The notes under the pieces were generated by a model, which had not been told where the DNA came from, made no database searches, and saw only the letters and a list, made by a program, of their open reading frames with translations. From positions 293,789-357,788 of the forward strand of contig NZ_JWLJ01000002.1 in assembly GCF_000813985.1 (NCBI RefSeq): DNA of 64,000 bases, given 5' to 3'. This document shows positions 17,043 through 24,891 of this stretch, one piece after another. Position numbers and translations under genes: made by a program. The first letter of the stretch is position 1. Every line of letters starts with the position of its first letter. The stretch is from Ruegeria sp. ANG-R. GTDB taxonomy: Bacteria; Pseudomonadota; Alphaproteobacteria; Rhodobacterales; Rhodobacteraceae.

Positions 17043-17219
17043 GCCCTTCATTCCCCAGGCTTTATTTAGGAACGTTTTGGCCATCTCGAACAATTCGGAT
17101 GCAGGCTGCAAAGTCTTCAAAATCGCTGCGAAGCCATCCTCCAATTTTGCGCGCGGCACAGATTCACCATTGGTTTCGCGGCCGCGTGTCTCGCAGCGAT
17201 AATAAGCGTAGCGCTGGCC
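17043..17219 (-). pseudogene. Remnant of a second large serine recombinase
   Basis: About 59 codons, QRYAYYRCETRG… followed by SVPRAKLEDGFAAILKTLQP and FLNKAWGMKG. It aligns with the zinc-ribbon end and linker of the recombinase at 5198–6322. Both sides are lost: a TGA directly precedes the homologous stretch, and homology stops after AWGMKG. It retains the tryptophan that is a stop codon in the left-end gene. It marks the right boundary of the island. Confidence 0.75.
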
Positions 17220-17220
17220 T

Positions 17221-17298
17221 CATGACAGACTGCGGGCCGCGCTTGAGGGCTTCCGCTCGCTGACGGCCGGGGCGTTTCTGGAGAAATACGAAGCCTAG
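17221..17298 (+). pseudogene. Orphan 3' end of an unknown chromosomal gene
   Basis: An open frame HDRLRAALEGFRSLTAGAF-LEKYEA ends with TAG at 17296–17298, overlapping the phnF stop from the other side. Codon choice is strongly G/C-ending, like core genes here. It starts exactly where the recombinase remnant ends. The likely reading is that the rest of this gene was lost or displaced by the island. The product is not recognised. Confidence 0.45.
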
Positions 17299-18014
17299 CT
17301 TTCAAGCGTCAGCGTGACCCGATCCCCGACAAACCAGGTGCGACCGAATTCAACAGGTCGCCCTTGTTCATCCACATTCACTCCGGAAGATCTGAGCAGC
17401 GGGTCGCCTTCAGAGACCTGCAGATGCAGTGCCTGAGTGGCCGTTGCGCGGGTGGCCGTAAGGCGGGTCGAAGCCCGGGTATAGTCGCTGACGCCCGATC
17501 TGCTCAGCGCCTCGGTAACACTGCTTGTATCTTGCAGCGCCGCGCTGATACCCGGCAGGCGTCCCAGGGGAAACATGCTCTCGAACACGGCAATGGGGTG
17601 CCCATCTGCCAGCGAGAGGCCATGATAGGCACAAATCTGATCGCCGGGTGAGAGCGCCAACGCGTTGGCCTCGCCCGCCGTCGCCGCGCGTTGCTCAACA
17701 TCAAGAACTCTTTTCTCGGGCCTGCGACCGGCAGCGATTAGGTTCTCGTGGAAACGAACGCGTGTGCCGATCGGGTAATCGGTGGGTGTGGCGGCGACAA
17801 AAGCACCTGCGCCCCGGCGCGTTCGGATCAGGCCCTCGTCTACGAGGGCCGAGATACCATGGCGCACTGTGTGGCGGTTTACGCCAAATCGCTCGGCCAG
17901 CGCCGCCTCTGTCGGCAGCTTATCGCCGGGGCCATATCGCCTCTCGGCCAGATCACTGCGCAGGGCGTCGGCAATGGCCTTCCAGATCGGTGTTTTGGTG
18001 GGAGTGTCACGCAA
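17295..18014 (-). CDS. phnF: Phosphonate-operon regulator, GntR family (HutC-like)
   Basis: 239 residues. The N-terminal winged helix-turn-helix shows the GntR signature: YGPGDKLPTEAALAERFGVN, RHTVRHGISALVDEGLIRTR and RGAGAFVA. It is followed by a UTRA effector domain (residues about 90–235). PhnF represses C–P lyase genes in other bacteria and is released by phosphonate-related ligands or phosphate starvation. It is transcribed away from phnG with about 80 bases between the starts, containing tandem TGTATAGT repeats. Confidence 0.92.
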   Translation of the reverse strand: MRDTPTKTPIWKAIADALRSDLAERRYGPGDKLPTEAALAERFGVNRHTVRHGISALVDEGLIRTRRGAGAFVAATPTDYPIGTRVRFHENLIAAGRRPEKRVLDVEQRAATAGEANALALSPGDQICAYHGLSLADGHPIAVFESMFPLGRLPGISAALQDTSSVTEALSRSGVSDYTRASTRLTATRATATQALHLQVSEGDPLLRSSGVNVDEQGRPVEFGRTWFVGDRVTLTLES

Positions 18015-18060
18015 GTTTCACAAAATTCCTCTGTCTCGAAGCAACAAATATGATAAGATA

Positions 18061-18076
18061 TGTATAGTTGTATAGT
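18061..18076. promoter_or_regulatory. Tandem octamer, candidate PhnF operator
   Basis: TGTATAGT is repeated twice without a spacer between phnF and phnG. GTATA half-sites are typical of HutC-subfamily GntR regulators, so this is a likely PhnF site controlling both directions. Confidence 0.5.
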
Positions 18077-18095
18077 ATATGGAAAAGTTGTCGAG

Positions 18096-18551
18096 ATGAA
18101 AGACACTTTCGATGAAAACACTGATCGGAGGGCTTGGATGAGCCTGCTGGCCAAAGCGCCAGAAGGCCGCGTAGCTGCCCTGTTGGATGCGGCCATGACA
18201 CGCCCCGGCTTCACATGGCTCCGTGCGCCTGAAACTGGCAGTACCATGGTTCGCGCCCGCGCGGGCGGGACCGGCGCGCCATTCAATCTGGGGGAAATGA
18301 CGGTGACCCGGTGCGCGCTGACGCTGGAAACAGGCGAAGTCGGACATGCCTACATTCAAGGCCGTCGGAAGGACGATGCCGAGGTCGCCGCTCTGGTGGA
18401 TGCACTGATGCAGACAAATGCGGCTGATCTATTGCGCCCCAAACTGCTGGCCCCCTTGCAGGATGAACTGGCCACAGCAAAGTCCGATCGCGCGGCCAAA
18501 GCCGCCGCCACCAAAGTCGATTTCTTCACGATGGTCCGAGGAGAGGATTGA
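18096..18551 (+). CDS. phnG: C–P lyase complex subunit PhnG
   Basis: 151 residues from the ATG at 18096; the frame extends to 18060 but that part reads through A+T-rich promoter DNA. It contains RAWMSLLAKAP near the start, FTWLRAPETGSTMVRARAGG, PFNLGEMTVTRCALTL and GHAYIQGR, all typical of PhnG. Within the PhnGHIJ core complex it helps PhnI and PhnH attach the phosphonate to ATP. Its TGA overlaps the phnH ATG by one base. Confidence 0.95.
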   Translation: MKDTFDENTDRRAWMSLLAKAPEGRVAALLDAAMTRPGFTWLRAPETGSTMVRARAGGTGAPFNLGEMTVTRCALTLETGEVGHAYIQGRRKDDAEVAALVDALMQTNAADLLRPKLLAPLQDELATAKSDRAAKAAATKVDFFTMVRGED

Positions 18552-19114
18552 TGCAGTCCGAAGCCCTTACCGGCGGTTTCACCGATCCCGCCGTACAGTC
18601 CGCCCATGCTTTTCGCAGGATGATGGAGGCGATGGCCCGCCCGGGTACCCTGCATGAGATTTCCGGCGCCGAACCGCCCGCCCCGTTGTCTCGGGCAGCG
18701 GCTGTGGTGCTGCTGACGCTTTGCGACACCGACACGCCCGTCTATCTGGCTGGCGCGATGGACTGCACTGCCGTGCGCAACTGGTTGGCTTTTCACACCG
18801 GCGCGCCACTTACCGGCCCGTCGCGTTGCATGTTTGCCGTTGGCACGTGGCCGGATCTCGGGCCATTATCCGCGTACCCGATTGGAACGTCCGAATATCC
18901 TGACCGCTCCGCCACGCTTATCGTGGAATGCCCGGAACTTGATGCATCAGGAGCAACCCTGACTGGTCCGGGCATCAAGGATGCCGCCGCGCTTTCATTG
19001 CCCGAAATTGAAGCGTTTCAAAGCAATCGAACGCTGTTTCCACTGGGTCTGGATTTCATCTTCACGAACGGCAGGCGTCTCGCAGCCTTGCCGAGAACGA
19101 CCGAGGTGTCCTGA
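18551..19114 (+). CDS. phnH: C–P lyase complex subunit PhnH
   Basis: 187 residues. The opening TGGFTDPAVQSAHAFRRMME followed by AMARPGTLHEI and the later GPGIKDAAALSLPEIEAF are characteristic of PhnH. It is a structural member of the PhnGHIJ complex and is required with PhnG and PhnI for transfer of the phosphonate to the ribose of ATP. It overlaps its neighbours by one base on each side (TGATG), indicating translational coupling. Confidence 0.95.
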   Translation: MQSEALTGGFTDPAVQSAHAFRRMMEAMARPGTLHEISGAEPPAPLSRAAAVVLLTLCDTDTPVYLAGAMDCTAVRNWLAFHTGAPLTGPSRCMFAVGTWPDLGPLSAYPIGTSEYPDRSATLIVECPELDASGATLTGPGIKDAAALSLPEIEAFQSNRTLFPLGLDFIFTNGRRLAALPRTTEVS

Positions 19115-20202
19115 TGTATGTCGCAGTAAAAGGCGGTGAGCGTGCGATTGAAAACGCACACGCCTGGCTTGCCGAAGAACGCCGCGGTGACACCGACATT
19201 GCAGAACTCAGCATCGCGCAAATCCGCGAACAGCTTAGCCTTGCGGTCAACCGGGTCATGGCCGAAGGTTCGCTATTTGACCCCGATTTGGCAGCACTTG
19301 CAATCAAGCAGGCGCGCGGCGATCTGATCGAGGCGATTTTCCTGATCCGTGCCTACCGCACCACTTTGCCCCGCTTTGGAACCTCCACGCCGGTCGATAC
19401 CGGGGCTATGGCCTGTGACCGCCGCATCTCGGCAACCTTCAAGGATTTGCCGGGCGGGCAGGTTCTGGGGCCGACCTTCGACTACACGCACCGGTTGCTG
19501 GATTTCAAGCTGGCCGCGGATGGCGAAGTGCCCGAAGCACCCGCGCGAGACGCAGTGCCAGGTGATGTGCCGCATGTCACGGATTTCCTCAACCGCGAAG
19601 GCCTGATCGAGGAAGCACCGCATGACGATACGCCGCCACCCGATCTGACTCGCGAGCCGCTTGAGATGCCCGCTGATCGCGCTCTGCGCCTTCAGGCACT
19701 GACACGCGCGGATGAAGGCTTCACCCTCGGCCTCGCCTATTCCACGCAGCGCGGATACGCGCGCAACCACGCCTTTGTCGGGGAACTTCGGATCGGGTCC
19801 GTGCCGGTTGAAATGGAAATCCCGGAACTGGGCTTTGCCATCGAAGTCGGCGAGGTGGTTCTGACCGAATGCGAAACGGTCAACCAGTTCAAGGGTTCGA
19901 AAACCGAGCCGCCGCAATTCACCCGAGGTTATGGGCTTGTGTTTGGTCAGACGGAACGCAAGGCGATCTCGATGGCCTTGGTGGACCGCGCCTTGCGGTG
20001 GGAAGAACTGGGTGAGGATAATGTCGGCGCACCGGCTCAGGATGCCGAGTTTGTCCTCTATCACGCTGACAACATTCAGGCGACCGGCTTTCTGGAGCAT
20101 ATCAAGCTGCCCCATTACGTGGATTTCCAGTCTGAACTGGAGCTGGTGCGCAAACTTCGGCGTGAGGCTGGCGCGGATCAGGTGCAGGAGGCTGCGGAAT
20201 GA
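19114..20202 (+). CDS. phnI: C–P lyase complex subunit PhnI
   Basis: 362 residues, full length. It begins MYVAVKGGERAIENAHAWLA, the usual PhnI N-terminus, and contains LRAYRTTLPRFG-like sequence (IRAYRTTLPRFGTS). The block FTLGLAYSTQRGYARNHAF and the C-terminal FVLYHADNIQATGFLEHIKL are also conserved. PhnI is the nucleosidase that, with PhnG and PhnH, makes alpha-D-ribose 1-methylphosphonate 5-triphosphate from ATP and methylphosphonate. It overlaps phnJ by ATGA. Confidence 0.96.
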   Translation: MYVAVKGGERAIENAHAWLAEERRGDTDIAELSIAQIREQLSLAVNRVMAEGSLFDPDLAALAIKQARGDLIEAIFLIRAYRTTLPRFGTSTPVDTGAMACDRRISATFKDLPGGQVLGPTFDYTHRLLDFKLAADGEVPEAPARDAVPGDVPHVTDFLNREGLIEEAPHDDTPPPDLTREPLEMPADRALRLQALTRADEGFTLGLAYSTQRGYARNHAFVGELRIGSVPVEMEIPELGFAIEVGEVVLTECETVNQFKGSKTEPPQFTRGYGLVFGQTERKAISMALVDRALRWEELGEDNVGAPAQDAEFVLYHADNIQATGFLEHIKLPHYVDFQSELELVRKLRREAGADQVQEAAE

Positions 20203-21050
20203 GTGCCTATAACTTTGCCTATCTGGACGAACAGACCAAGCGGATGATCCGCCGTGCAATCCTGAAAGGTCTGGCGATACCAGGCTACCAGGTTCCATTC
20301 GCCTCGCGTGAGATGCCTATGCCTTATGGTTGGGGCACAGGCGGCGTGCAGGTATCGGCAGCTGTGCTGACCCCGGAAGACACGTTCAAAGTGATTGATC
20401 AGGGTTCGGACGACACCACAAACGCGGTCTCGATCCGAACGTTCTTTGAACGCACTGCAGGGGTCGAAACGACCACGACGACCAGCGATGCCTCGGTCAT
20501 CCAAACACGCCACCGCATTCCTGAGGAGCCGCTGCAAGAGGGTCAGATCCTTGTCTATCAGGTCCCCATCCCTGAACCCTTGCGCTTTCTCGAACCGCGA
20601 GAGAGCGAAACCCGCAAGATGCACAGCCTTGAGGAATACGGGTTGATGCATGTGAAATTGTACGAAGATATCAGCTGCCACGGGCATATCGCGACTGCGT
20701 ACGCCTATCCTGTGAAGGTCGAGGGCCGCTATGTGATGGACCCGTCGCCGATCCCGAAATTCGATAACCCGAAACTTGGTGACATGGCTGCGATTCAACT
20801 GTTCGGCGCGGGGCGTGAACAACGGATTTACGCTTTGCCTCCCTATACTGAAGTTGTCTCACTGGATTTCGAGGATCACCCGTTCGAGGCGTCCAAGGCC
20901 GAACACGCCTGCAGCTTGTGCGGGGCCGAAGACAGCTATCTTGACGAGGTGATCATCGACGATGCGGGCGGGCGGATGTTCGTCTGCTCGGACAGCGATT
21001 ACTGCGAGTCCCGCCAGGCGGCGGGTCACAAAGGAAAGGACGCCGCATGA
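20199..21050 (+). CDS. phnJ: C–P lyase catalytic subunit PhnJ
   Basis: 283 residues. PhnJ is the radical-SAM-type enzyme that cleaves the carbon–phosphorus bond, releasing methane from methylphosphonate. The iron-sulfur cysteines are present at the C-terminus: ACSLCGAEDSYLDEV, then FVCSDSDYCE. The N-terminus YNFAYLDEQTKRMIRRAILK and MPMPYGWGTGGVQ are family hallmarks. The ATGA overlaps with phnI and phnK show tight coupling. Confidence 0.97.
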   Translation: MSAYNFAYLDEQTKRMIRRAILKGLAIPGYQVPFASREMPMPYGWGTGGVQVSAAVLTPEDTFKVIDQGSDDTTNAVSIRTFFERTAGVETTTTTSDASVIQTRHRIPEEPLQEGQILVYQVPIPEPLRFLEPRESETRKMHSLEEYGLMHVKLYEDISCHGHIATAYAYPVKVEGRYVMDPSPIPKFDNPKLGDMAAIQLFGAGREQRIYALPPYTEVVSLDFEDHPFEASKAEHACSLCGAEDSYLDEVIIDDAGGRMFVCSDSDYCESRQAAGHKGKDAA

Positions 21051-21817
21051 CACCTCTGCTGTCTGTTCGGGGGATCACAAAACGCTATGGCGCGCATATC
21101 GGCTGTGCCGACGTTTCATTCGATCTGTATCCCGGTGAGGTCATGGGGATCGTTGGTGAAAGCGGGTCGGGTAAGTCGACGCTGCTGAATTGTATGGTCG
21201 GGCATCTGACCCCGGATGCCGGAGAGGTTGTGTTCGACACCCGCGCAAATGGCCCGCAGGATACGGTAACGATGTCCGAGCCCGAACGCCGGATGCTGAG
21301 CCGTACGGATTGGGCCTTTGTCCACCAACATGCCCGTGACGGGTTGCGCATGGGCGTAAGCGCTGGTGGCAATGTGGGTGAACGGTTGATGGCTGTCGGA
21401 GAGCGTCACTATGGCGACATCCGCGACAAAGCCTCGGATTGGTTGCAGCGGGTCGAGATCGACGCGGCCCGGGTAGACGATCGCCCGACGACATTCTCGG
21501 GCGGGATGCAGCAACGCCTGCAGATCGCGCGGAATCTGGTAACCGGGCCGCGGCTGGTATTCATGGATGAACCCACCGGAGGGCTGGACGTCTCTGTTCA
21601 GGCAAGGCTGCTCGATCTGCTGCGCGGATTGGTGCGCGATATGGGCCTGTCGGCTATCATTGTCACGCATGATCTGGCCGTAGTGCGCCTGCTGGCGGAT
21701 CGGCTGATGGTGATGAAATTGGGCCGCGTGGTTGAAGCGGGCCTGACCGATCAGGTGCTGGATGACCCGCAGCACGCCTACAGTCAACTTCTTGTCAGTT
21801 CCGTTTTGCAGGTGTGA
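21047..21817 (+). CDS. phnK: C–P lyase-associated ABC-type ATPase PhnK
   Basis: 256 residues with a complete ABC ATPase: Walker A GESGSGKST, signature TFSGGMQQRLQIARNL, Walker B LVFMDEPTGGLDVS and the switch histidine in VTHDLAVV. PhnK docks on the PhnGHIJ core rather than on a membrane permease. The preceding block RTDWAFVHQHARDGLRMGVS is specific to PhnK. It is joined to phnJ by ATGA and followed by phnL after 3 bases. Confidence 0.95.
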   Translation: MTPLLSVRGITKRYGAHIGCADVSFDLYPGEVMGIVGESGSGKSTLLNCMVGHLTPDAGEVVFDTRANGPQDTVTMSEPERRMLSRTDWAFVHQHARDGLRMGVSAGGNVGERLMAVGERHYGDIRDKASDWLQRVEIDAARVDDRPTTFSGGMQQRLQIARNLVTGPRLVFMDEPTGGLDVSVQARLLDLLRGLVRDMGLSAIIVTHDLAVVRLLADRLMVMKLGRVVEAGLTDQVLDDPQHAYSQLLVSSVLQV

Positions 21818-21820
21818 GCA

Positions 21821-22504
21821 ATGATTGAGCTTAACAACGTCTCCAAGACCTTCACCCTCCATAATCAGGGCGCGGCCGTGATCGAGGTGCTGAATGATGT
21901 ATCCTTCTCGGTGGCTCCGGGCGAATGCGTGGCGCTGACGGGCGCGTCAGGGGCAGGCAAGTCTACCCTCATGCGCATGATCTATGGCAATTATCTGGCC
22001 CGAAGCGGCGAAATCCGCATCGGTGATGTCGATATCGTGCAGGCCGAGCCGCGCACCGTAATCGCCCTGCGTCGTGAGGTCCTGGGCTATGTCAGCCAGT
22101 TCCTTCGCGTGGTGCCGCGCGTGCCAACTGTCGATGTGGTTGCCGAGCCTCTGCGGGCAGTGGGCGTTTCTGCTGCTGACGCGAAGGCGCGGGCAGAGGA
22201 GGTGCTGCAGCAACTGAACATTCCCGAGCATCTCTGGACCCTCTCACCAACCACGTTTTCTGGTGGTGAGCAGCAACGCGTCAACATTGCGCGCGGTTTT
22301 GCCCATTCTTATCCCGCAATGCTGTTGGATGAGCCGACGGCCAGTCTGGATGCGGCCAATCGTGAGGTTGTTCTGCAACTCATCGAAGAGGCAAAGGCGC
22401 GCGGAACAGCGATCATCGGTATTTTCCACGACGAAGCGGCCCGGGCGCGCGTTTGCGATCGGGAAATCGATGCCCGTCAGTTCTCGCCCGAGGTCGCGGC
22501 ATGA
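21821..22504 (+). CDS. phnL: C–P lyase-associated ABC-type ATPase PhnL
   Basis: 227 residues. It has Walker A GASGAGKSTLM, signature TFSGGEQQRVNIARGF, Walker B MLLDEPTASLD and switch histidine GIFHDE. The segment VLGYVSQFLRVVPRVPTVDV is typical of PhnL rather than of transport ATPases. It is needed for C–P lyase function in vivo and, like PhnK, is thought to work on the core complex. The ATG of phnN overlaps its stop. Confidence 0.95.
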   Translation: MIELNNVSKTFTLHNQGAAVIEVLNDVSFSVAPGECVALTGASGAGKSTLMRMIYGNYLARSGEIRIGDVDIVQAEPRTVIALRREVLGYVSQFLRVVPRVPTVDVVAEPLRAVGVSAADAKARAEEVLQQLNIPEHLWTLSPTTFSGGEQQRVNIARGFAHSYPAMLLDEPTASLDAANREVVLQLIEEAKARGTAIIGIFHDEAARARVCDREIDARQFSPEVAA

Positions 22505-23052
22505 CCTCGGGGTGCCTCATCGCGGTGGTCGGTCCGTCGGGGGTTGGCAAAGACAGCGTGATGCTCGGATTGTGCGACATGTTACCCGATCTGCATCTGG
22601 TGCGCCGGGTGGTCACGAGGGCACCGGAACTGGGCGGAGAGGAGTACGACGCGGTGTCGGTTGGCGCGTTCGAAGACATGGCGGCAAACGGGGTCTTTGC
22701 TGTGCATTGGGGTGCCCATGGGCTGCACTACGGGATACCGGCTACCGTCGGGGATCGGTTGAGCAATGGAACCGATTGTCTGGTCAACTTCTCACGTCAA
22801 GCCCTGCGCGACGCCGCCGAAAAATTTCCCCGCCTTATTGTATTGAATATCACCGCGAAGCCCGAAACCCTTGCGCGCCGGCTGGCGGCACGCGGGCGCG
22901 AGAGCGACAATGAGATCGCAAAGCGTTTGGCGCAGGCAGACAAGCCGTTGCCCGAGGGGCTGGATGTTATCACCATCTCCAACGACGGCCCTTTGGCCGA
23001 AACGGTTGTGCGGGCGGCTGACGCGCTTCAACCGATGAGCGCGTATCGATGA
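22501..23052 (+). CDS. phnN: Ribose 1,5-bisphosphokinase PhnN
   Basis: 183 residues from the ATG that overlaps the phnL stop (ATGA); the longer open frame upstream lies inside phnL. It is a guanylate-kinase-like P-loop enzyme with Walker A VVGPSGVGKDSVM, RRVVTRAPE, and the lid region LARRLAARGRESDNEIAKRL. It phosphorylates ribose 1,5-bisphosphate to PRPP, the last step of the C–P lyase pathway. Its 3' end overlaps the opposing DUF1045 gene by 25 bases. Confidence 0.93.
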   Translation: MTSGCLIAVVGPSGVGKDSVMLGLCDMLPDLHLVRRVVTRAPELGGEEYDAVSVGAFEDMAANGVFAVHWGAHGLHYGIPATVGDRLSNGTDCLVNFSRQALRDAAEKFPRLIVLNITAKPETLARRLAARGRESDNEIAKRLAQADKPLPEGLDVITISNDGPLAETVVRAADALQPMSAYR

Positions 23053-23699
23053 AGCAGCTCGAACCGCCCATCCGCACGCTCGCCGCACAAGGCAATCTGA
23101 TCCATAACGAAGGGCTCCGGCAAGCTTGGCAAATGGTATTGCACCGCTTCGGTCCACGCGGGGATATCTCCCTTTGGCAGCCGACCCGTCAGTGTCATGT
23201 GAAACCGGAATTCGTCCATCACGTAGGGGTAACCCCACTCAGTCAGCAGAGCGTCCTGACGCGGGCTCAGCCTAGCGCTTCGGCGACGCACAAGCTCTGC
23301 TTCGTTGGGCGGGGCGCGAAACGCGTCAAGGTCACGGACACAGGCCGCTGCAACCCCCCGCAACCCTTCGACATCGCCGGTTGGCGTCAAAGCCAGAAAC
23401 CGGCCCAGTGTCGTCAGGGTCAGCCCGTTACAACTGGCCGGGGCAAGGCGCGAGGCCAACTCGAATACCGCCACCGTAAGGTCTTCAATCGTCAAGTCTT
23501 CGGTCATGCGGAAGGGTGGTTTCAGCGTTCCGTGAAAGCCGTATTTGCGCGGTGTCATCGTAACGTCATCCAAATCCGGCAGATCGGGTTGAGGCGCCTC
23601 GCGGCCCCGCACGACATCCCAGCCCAGCCAGTGTGCGCCGAACTGTTCCAATGGTCCTTCGGGCGGCACATAGTAAATTGCAAATCGAGAGTATGACAT
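23028..23699 (-). CDS. DUF1045 / 2H-phosphoesterase-like phosphonate-metabolism protein
   Basis: 223 residues. Two H-x-T/S motifs of the 2H phosphoesterase superfamily are visible: KYGFHGTLKPPF near residue 54 and FRFHMTLTGRLP near residue 167. The family is found in phn operons and is thought to open the 5-phospho-alpha-D-ribose 1,2-cyclic phosphate made by C–P lyase, the job of PhnP in E. coli; no phnP is seen here. It is on the strand opposite to the phn operon, convergent with phnN and overlapping the region ahead of phnM. Confidence 0.85.
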   Translation of the reverse strand: MSYSRFAIYYVPPEGPLEQFGAHWLGWDVVRGREAPQPDLPDLDDVTMTPRKYGFHGTLKPPFRMTEDLTIEDLTVAVFELASRLAPASCNGLTLTTLGRFLALTPTGDVEGLRGVAAACVRDLDAFRAPPNEAELVRRRSARLSPRQDALLTEWGYPYVMDEFRFHMTLTGRLPKGDIPAWTEAVQYHLPSLPEPFVMDQIALCGERADGRFELLHRYALIG

Positions 23700-23748
23700 G
23701 AATTCCCCTTTTCCCTCGCGCTCTTTGGCAAAGGCTTGTGACAGTGAT

Positions 23749-24891
23749 ATGTCAGGCGATTTGTGCCTTGCGAATGCTCAGCTTGTACTGCCCGATCGGG
23801 TAGTAACCGGTTCGATCGCAATCGAACAAGGCGTTATTGCCGAGATTTCCGAAGGAGACCGCGTTCCCGCCGGAGCCACAGATTGCGCCGGTGATTTCGT
23901 CCTTCCCGGGTTGGTCGAACTGCACACGGACAATATCGAACGTCACATTGAACCTCGCCCGGAAGTCGACTGGCCACATCTCCCGGCGTTGATCGCGCAT
24001 GACGGCGAACTGGCTTCGACGGGCATTACAACCGTATTTGACGCCATGCGAGTGGGGTCAATCCACAGTGGAAAAGGGCGTTATATCGACTACGCCCGCA
24101 AACTGGCGGACGAGCTTTTGTCGGCGCGGGCCGAAGGGTATTTCAAGATCAGTCATTTTCTTCATCTGCGGGCCGAGATCTGCTCAGAGACCCTGTTGGA
24201 AGAACTGGCCAACTTCGGACCGGAAGACCGGGTGGGCATCCTCAGCCTGATGGATCACACTCCGGGTCAGCGCCAGTTCCGCGATCTTGGCGCCTTGAAG
24301 ACCTATGTGGCCAAGAAGCGCGGCATGAATGATGCCGAGTTCGATGCGCATGTCGAAAACCTTCGCGGGCTGCAGGAACGTTTCGGACAAAAGCACGAGG
24401 CAGGGGCAGTGATCGAAGCGGATCGTCTTGGCGCCACCCTGGCCAGCCACGACGATACAACGGCCCAGCATGTCGAAAGATCTGCTGAAAACGGTGTGGC
24501 TTTCGCTGAATTCCCGACGACTTTCGAAGCGGCTGAGGCCTGCCGTTCCAACCGTATCGCAGTTATGATGGGCGCGCCCAATCTGATCCGTGGTGGTTCG
24601 CATTCCGGTAATGTTGCAGCTGAAGACCTTGCGAAAGCCGATCTTCTGGACATCGTATCGTCCGACTATGTGCCCTCGGCGCTGCTGTTGTCAGCCTTTC
24701 ATCTTACCAGAGTCTGGGAGGATCTGCCCCGCGCCGTAGCCACAGTGACACGTAACCCGGCCAAAGCGGTCGGCCTCAACGACCGCGGTGCCCTGAAGGT
24801 CGGCTGGCGCGGGGATGTTCTACGCGTACGTCGCACCGGCCAAACCCCACTTCTGCGTGGCGTCTGGATTCGGGGCAACAAAGTTGGTTGA
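23749..24891 (+). CDS. phnM: Alpha-D-ribose 1-methylphosphonate 5-triphosphate diphosphatase
   Basis: 380 residues from the ATG at 23749, which matches the usual PhnM length and N-terminus (LCLANAQLVLPDRVVTG); the frame is open from an ATG at 23698. It is an amidohydrolase-superfamily enzyme that removes pyrophosphate before C–P cleavage. Metal-binding landmarks are VELHTDNIERHIEPRP, DHTPGQRQFRD and SSDYVPSALLLSAFH. Because DUF1045 lies antisense upstream, phnM is either read through from phnN or has a promoter inside that gene. Confidence 0.94.
   Translation: MSGDLCLANAQLVLPDRVVTGSIAIEQGVIAEISEGDRVPAGATDCAGDFVLPGLVELHTDNIERHIEPRPEVDWPHLPALIAHDGELASTGITTVFDAMRVGSIHSGKGRYIDYARKLADELLSARAEGYFKISHFLHLRAEICSETLLEELANFGPEDRVGILSLMDHTPGQRQFRDLGALKTYVAKKRGMNDAEFDAHVENLRGLQERFGQKHEAGAVIEADRLGATLASHDDTTAQHVERSAENGVAFAEFPTTFEAAEACRSNRIAVMMGAPNLIRGGSHSGNVAAEDLAKADLLDIVSSDYVPSALLLSAFHLTRVWEDLPRAVATVTRNPAKAVGLNDRGALKVGWRGDVLRVRRTGQTPLLRGVWIRGNKVG

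Larger units (their letters stand above)
4780..17222. mobile_element. Mobile island inserted at tRNA-Thr (decayed mobilizable element)
   Basis: The left end abuts the tRNA 3' end with a large serine recombinase pointing toward it. The right end is marked by a remnant of a second, homologous recombinase (17043–17219) next to an orphan gene end just before phnF. Cargo includes a VirD4/TraG coupling protein, a resolvase, an AbiE toxin-antitoxin pair, a metallophosphoesterase and several short hypothetical genes. The flanking murA and phn regions are ordinary chromosomal genes. No relaxase or type IV secretion channel genes are seen. No second copy of the tRNA 3' end was found by eye, so the exact right attachment site is uncertain, and two nested or tandem elements are possible. 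Confidence 0.75.

Noticed and set aside
23049..23696. Plus-strand ORF of 215 residues between phnN and phnM
   Set aside because: Antisense of the DUF1045 gene, which has clear 2H motifs; the plus frame has no family features.
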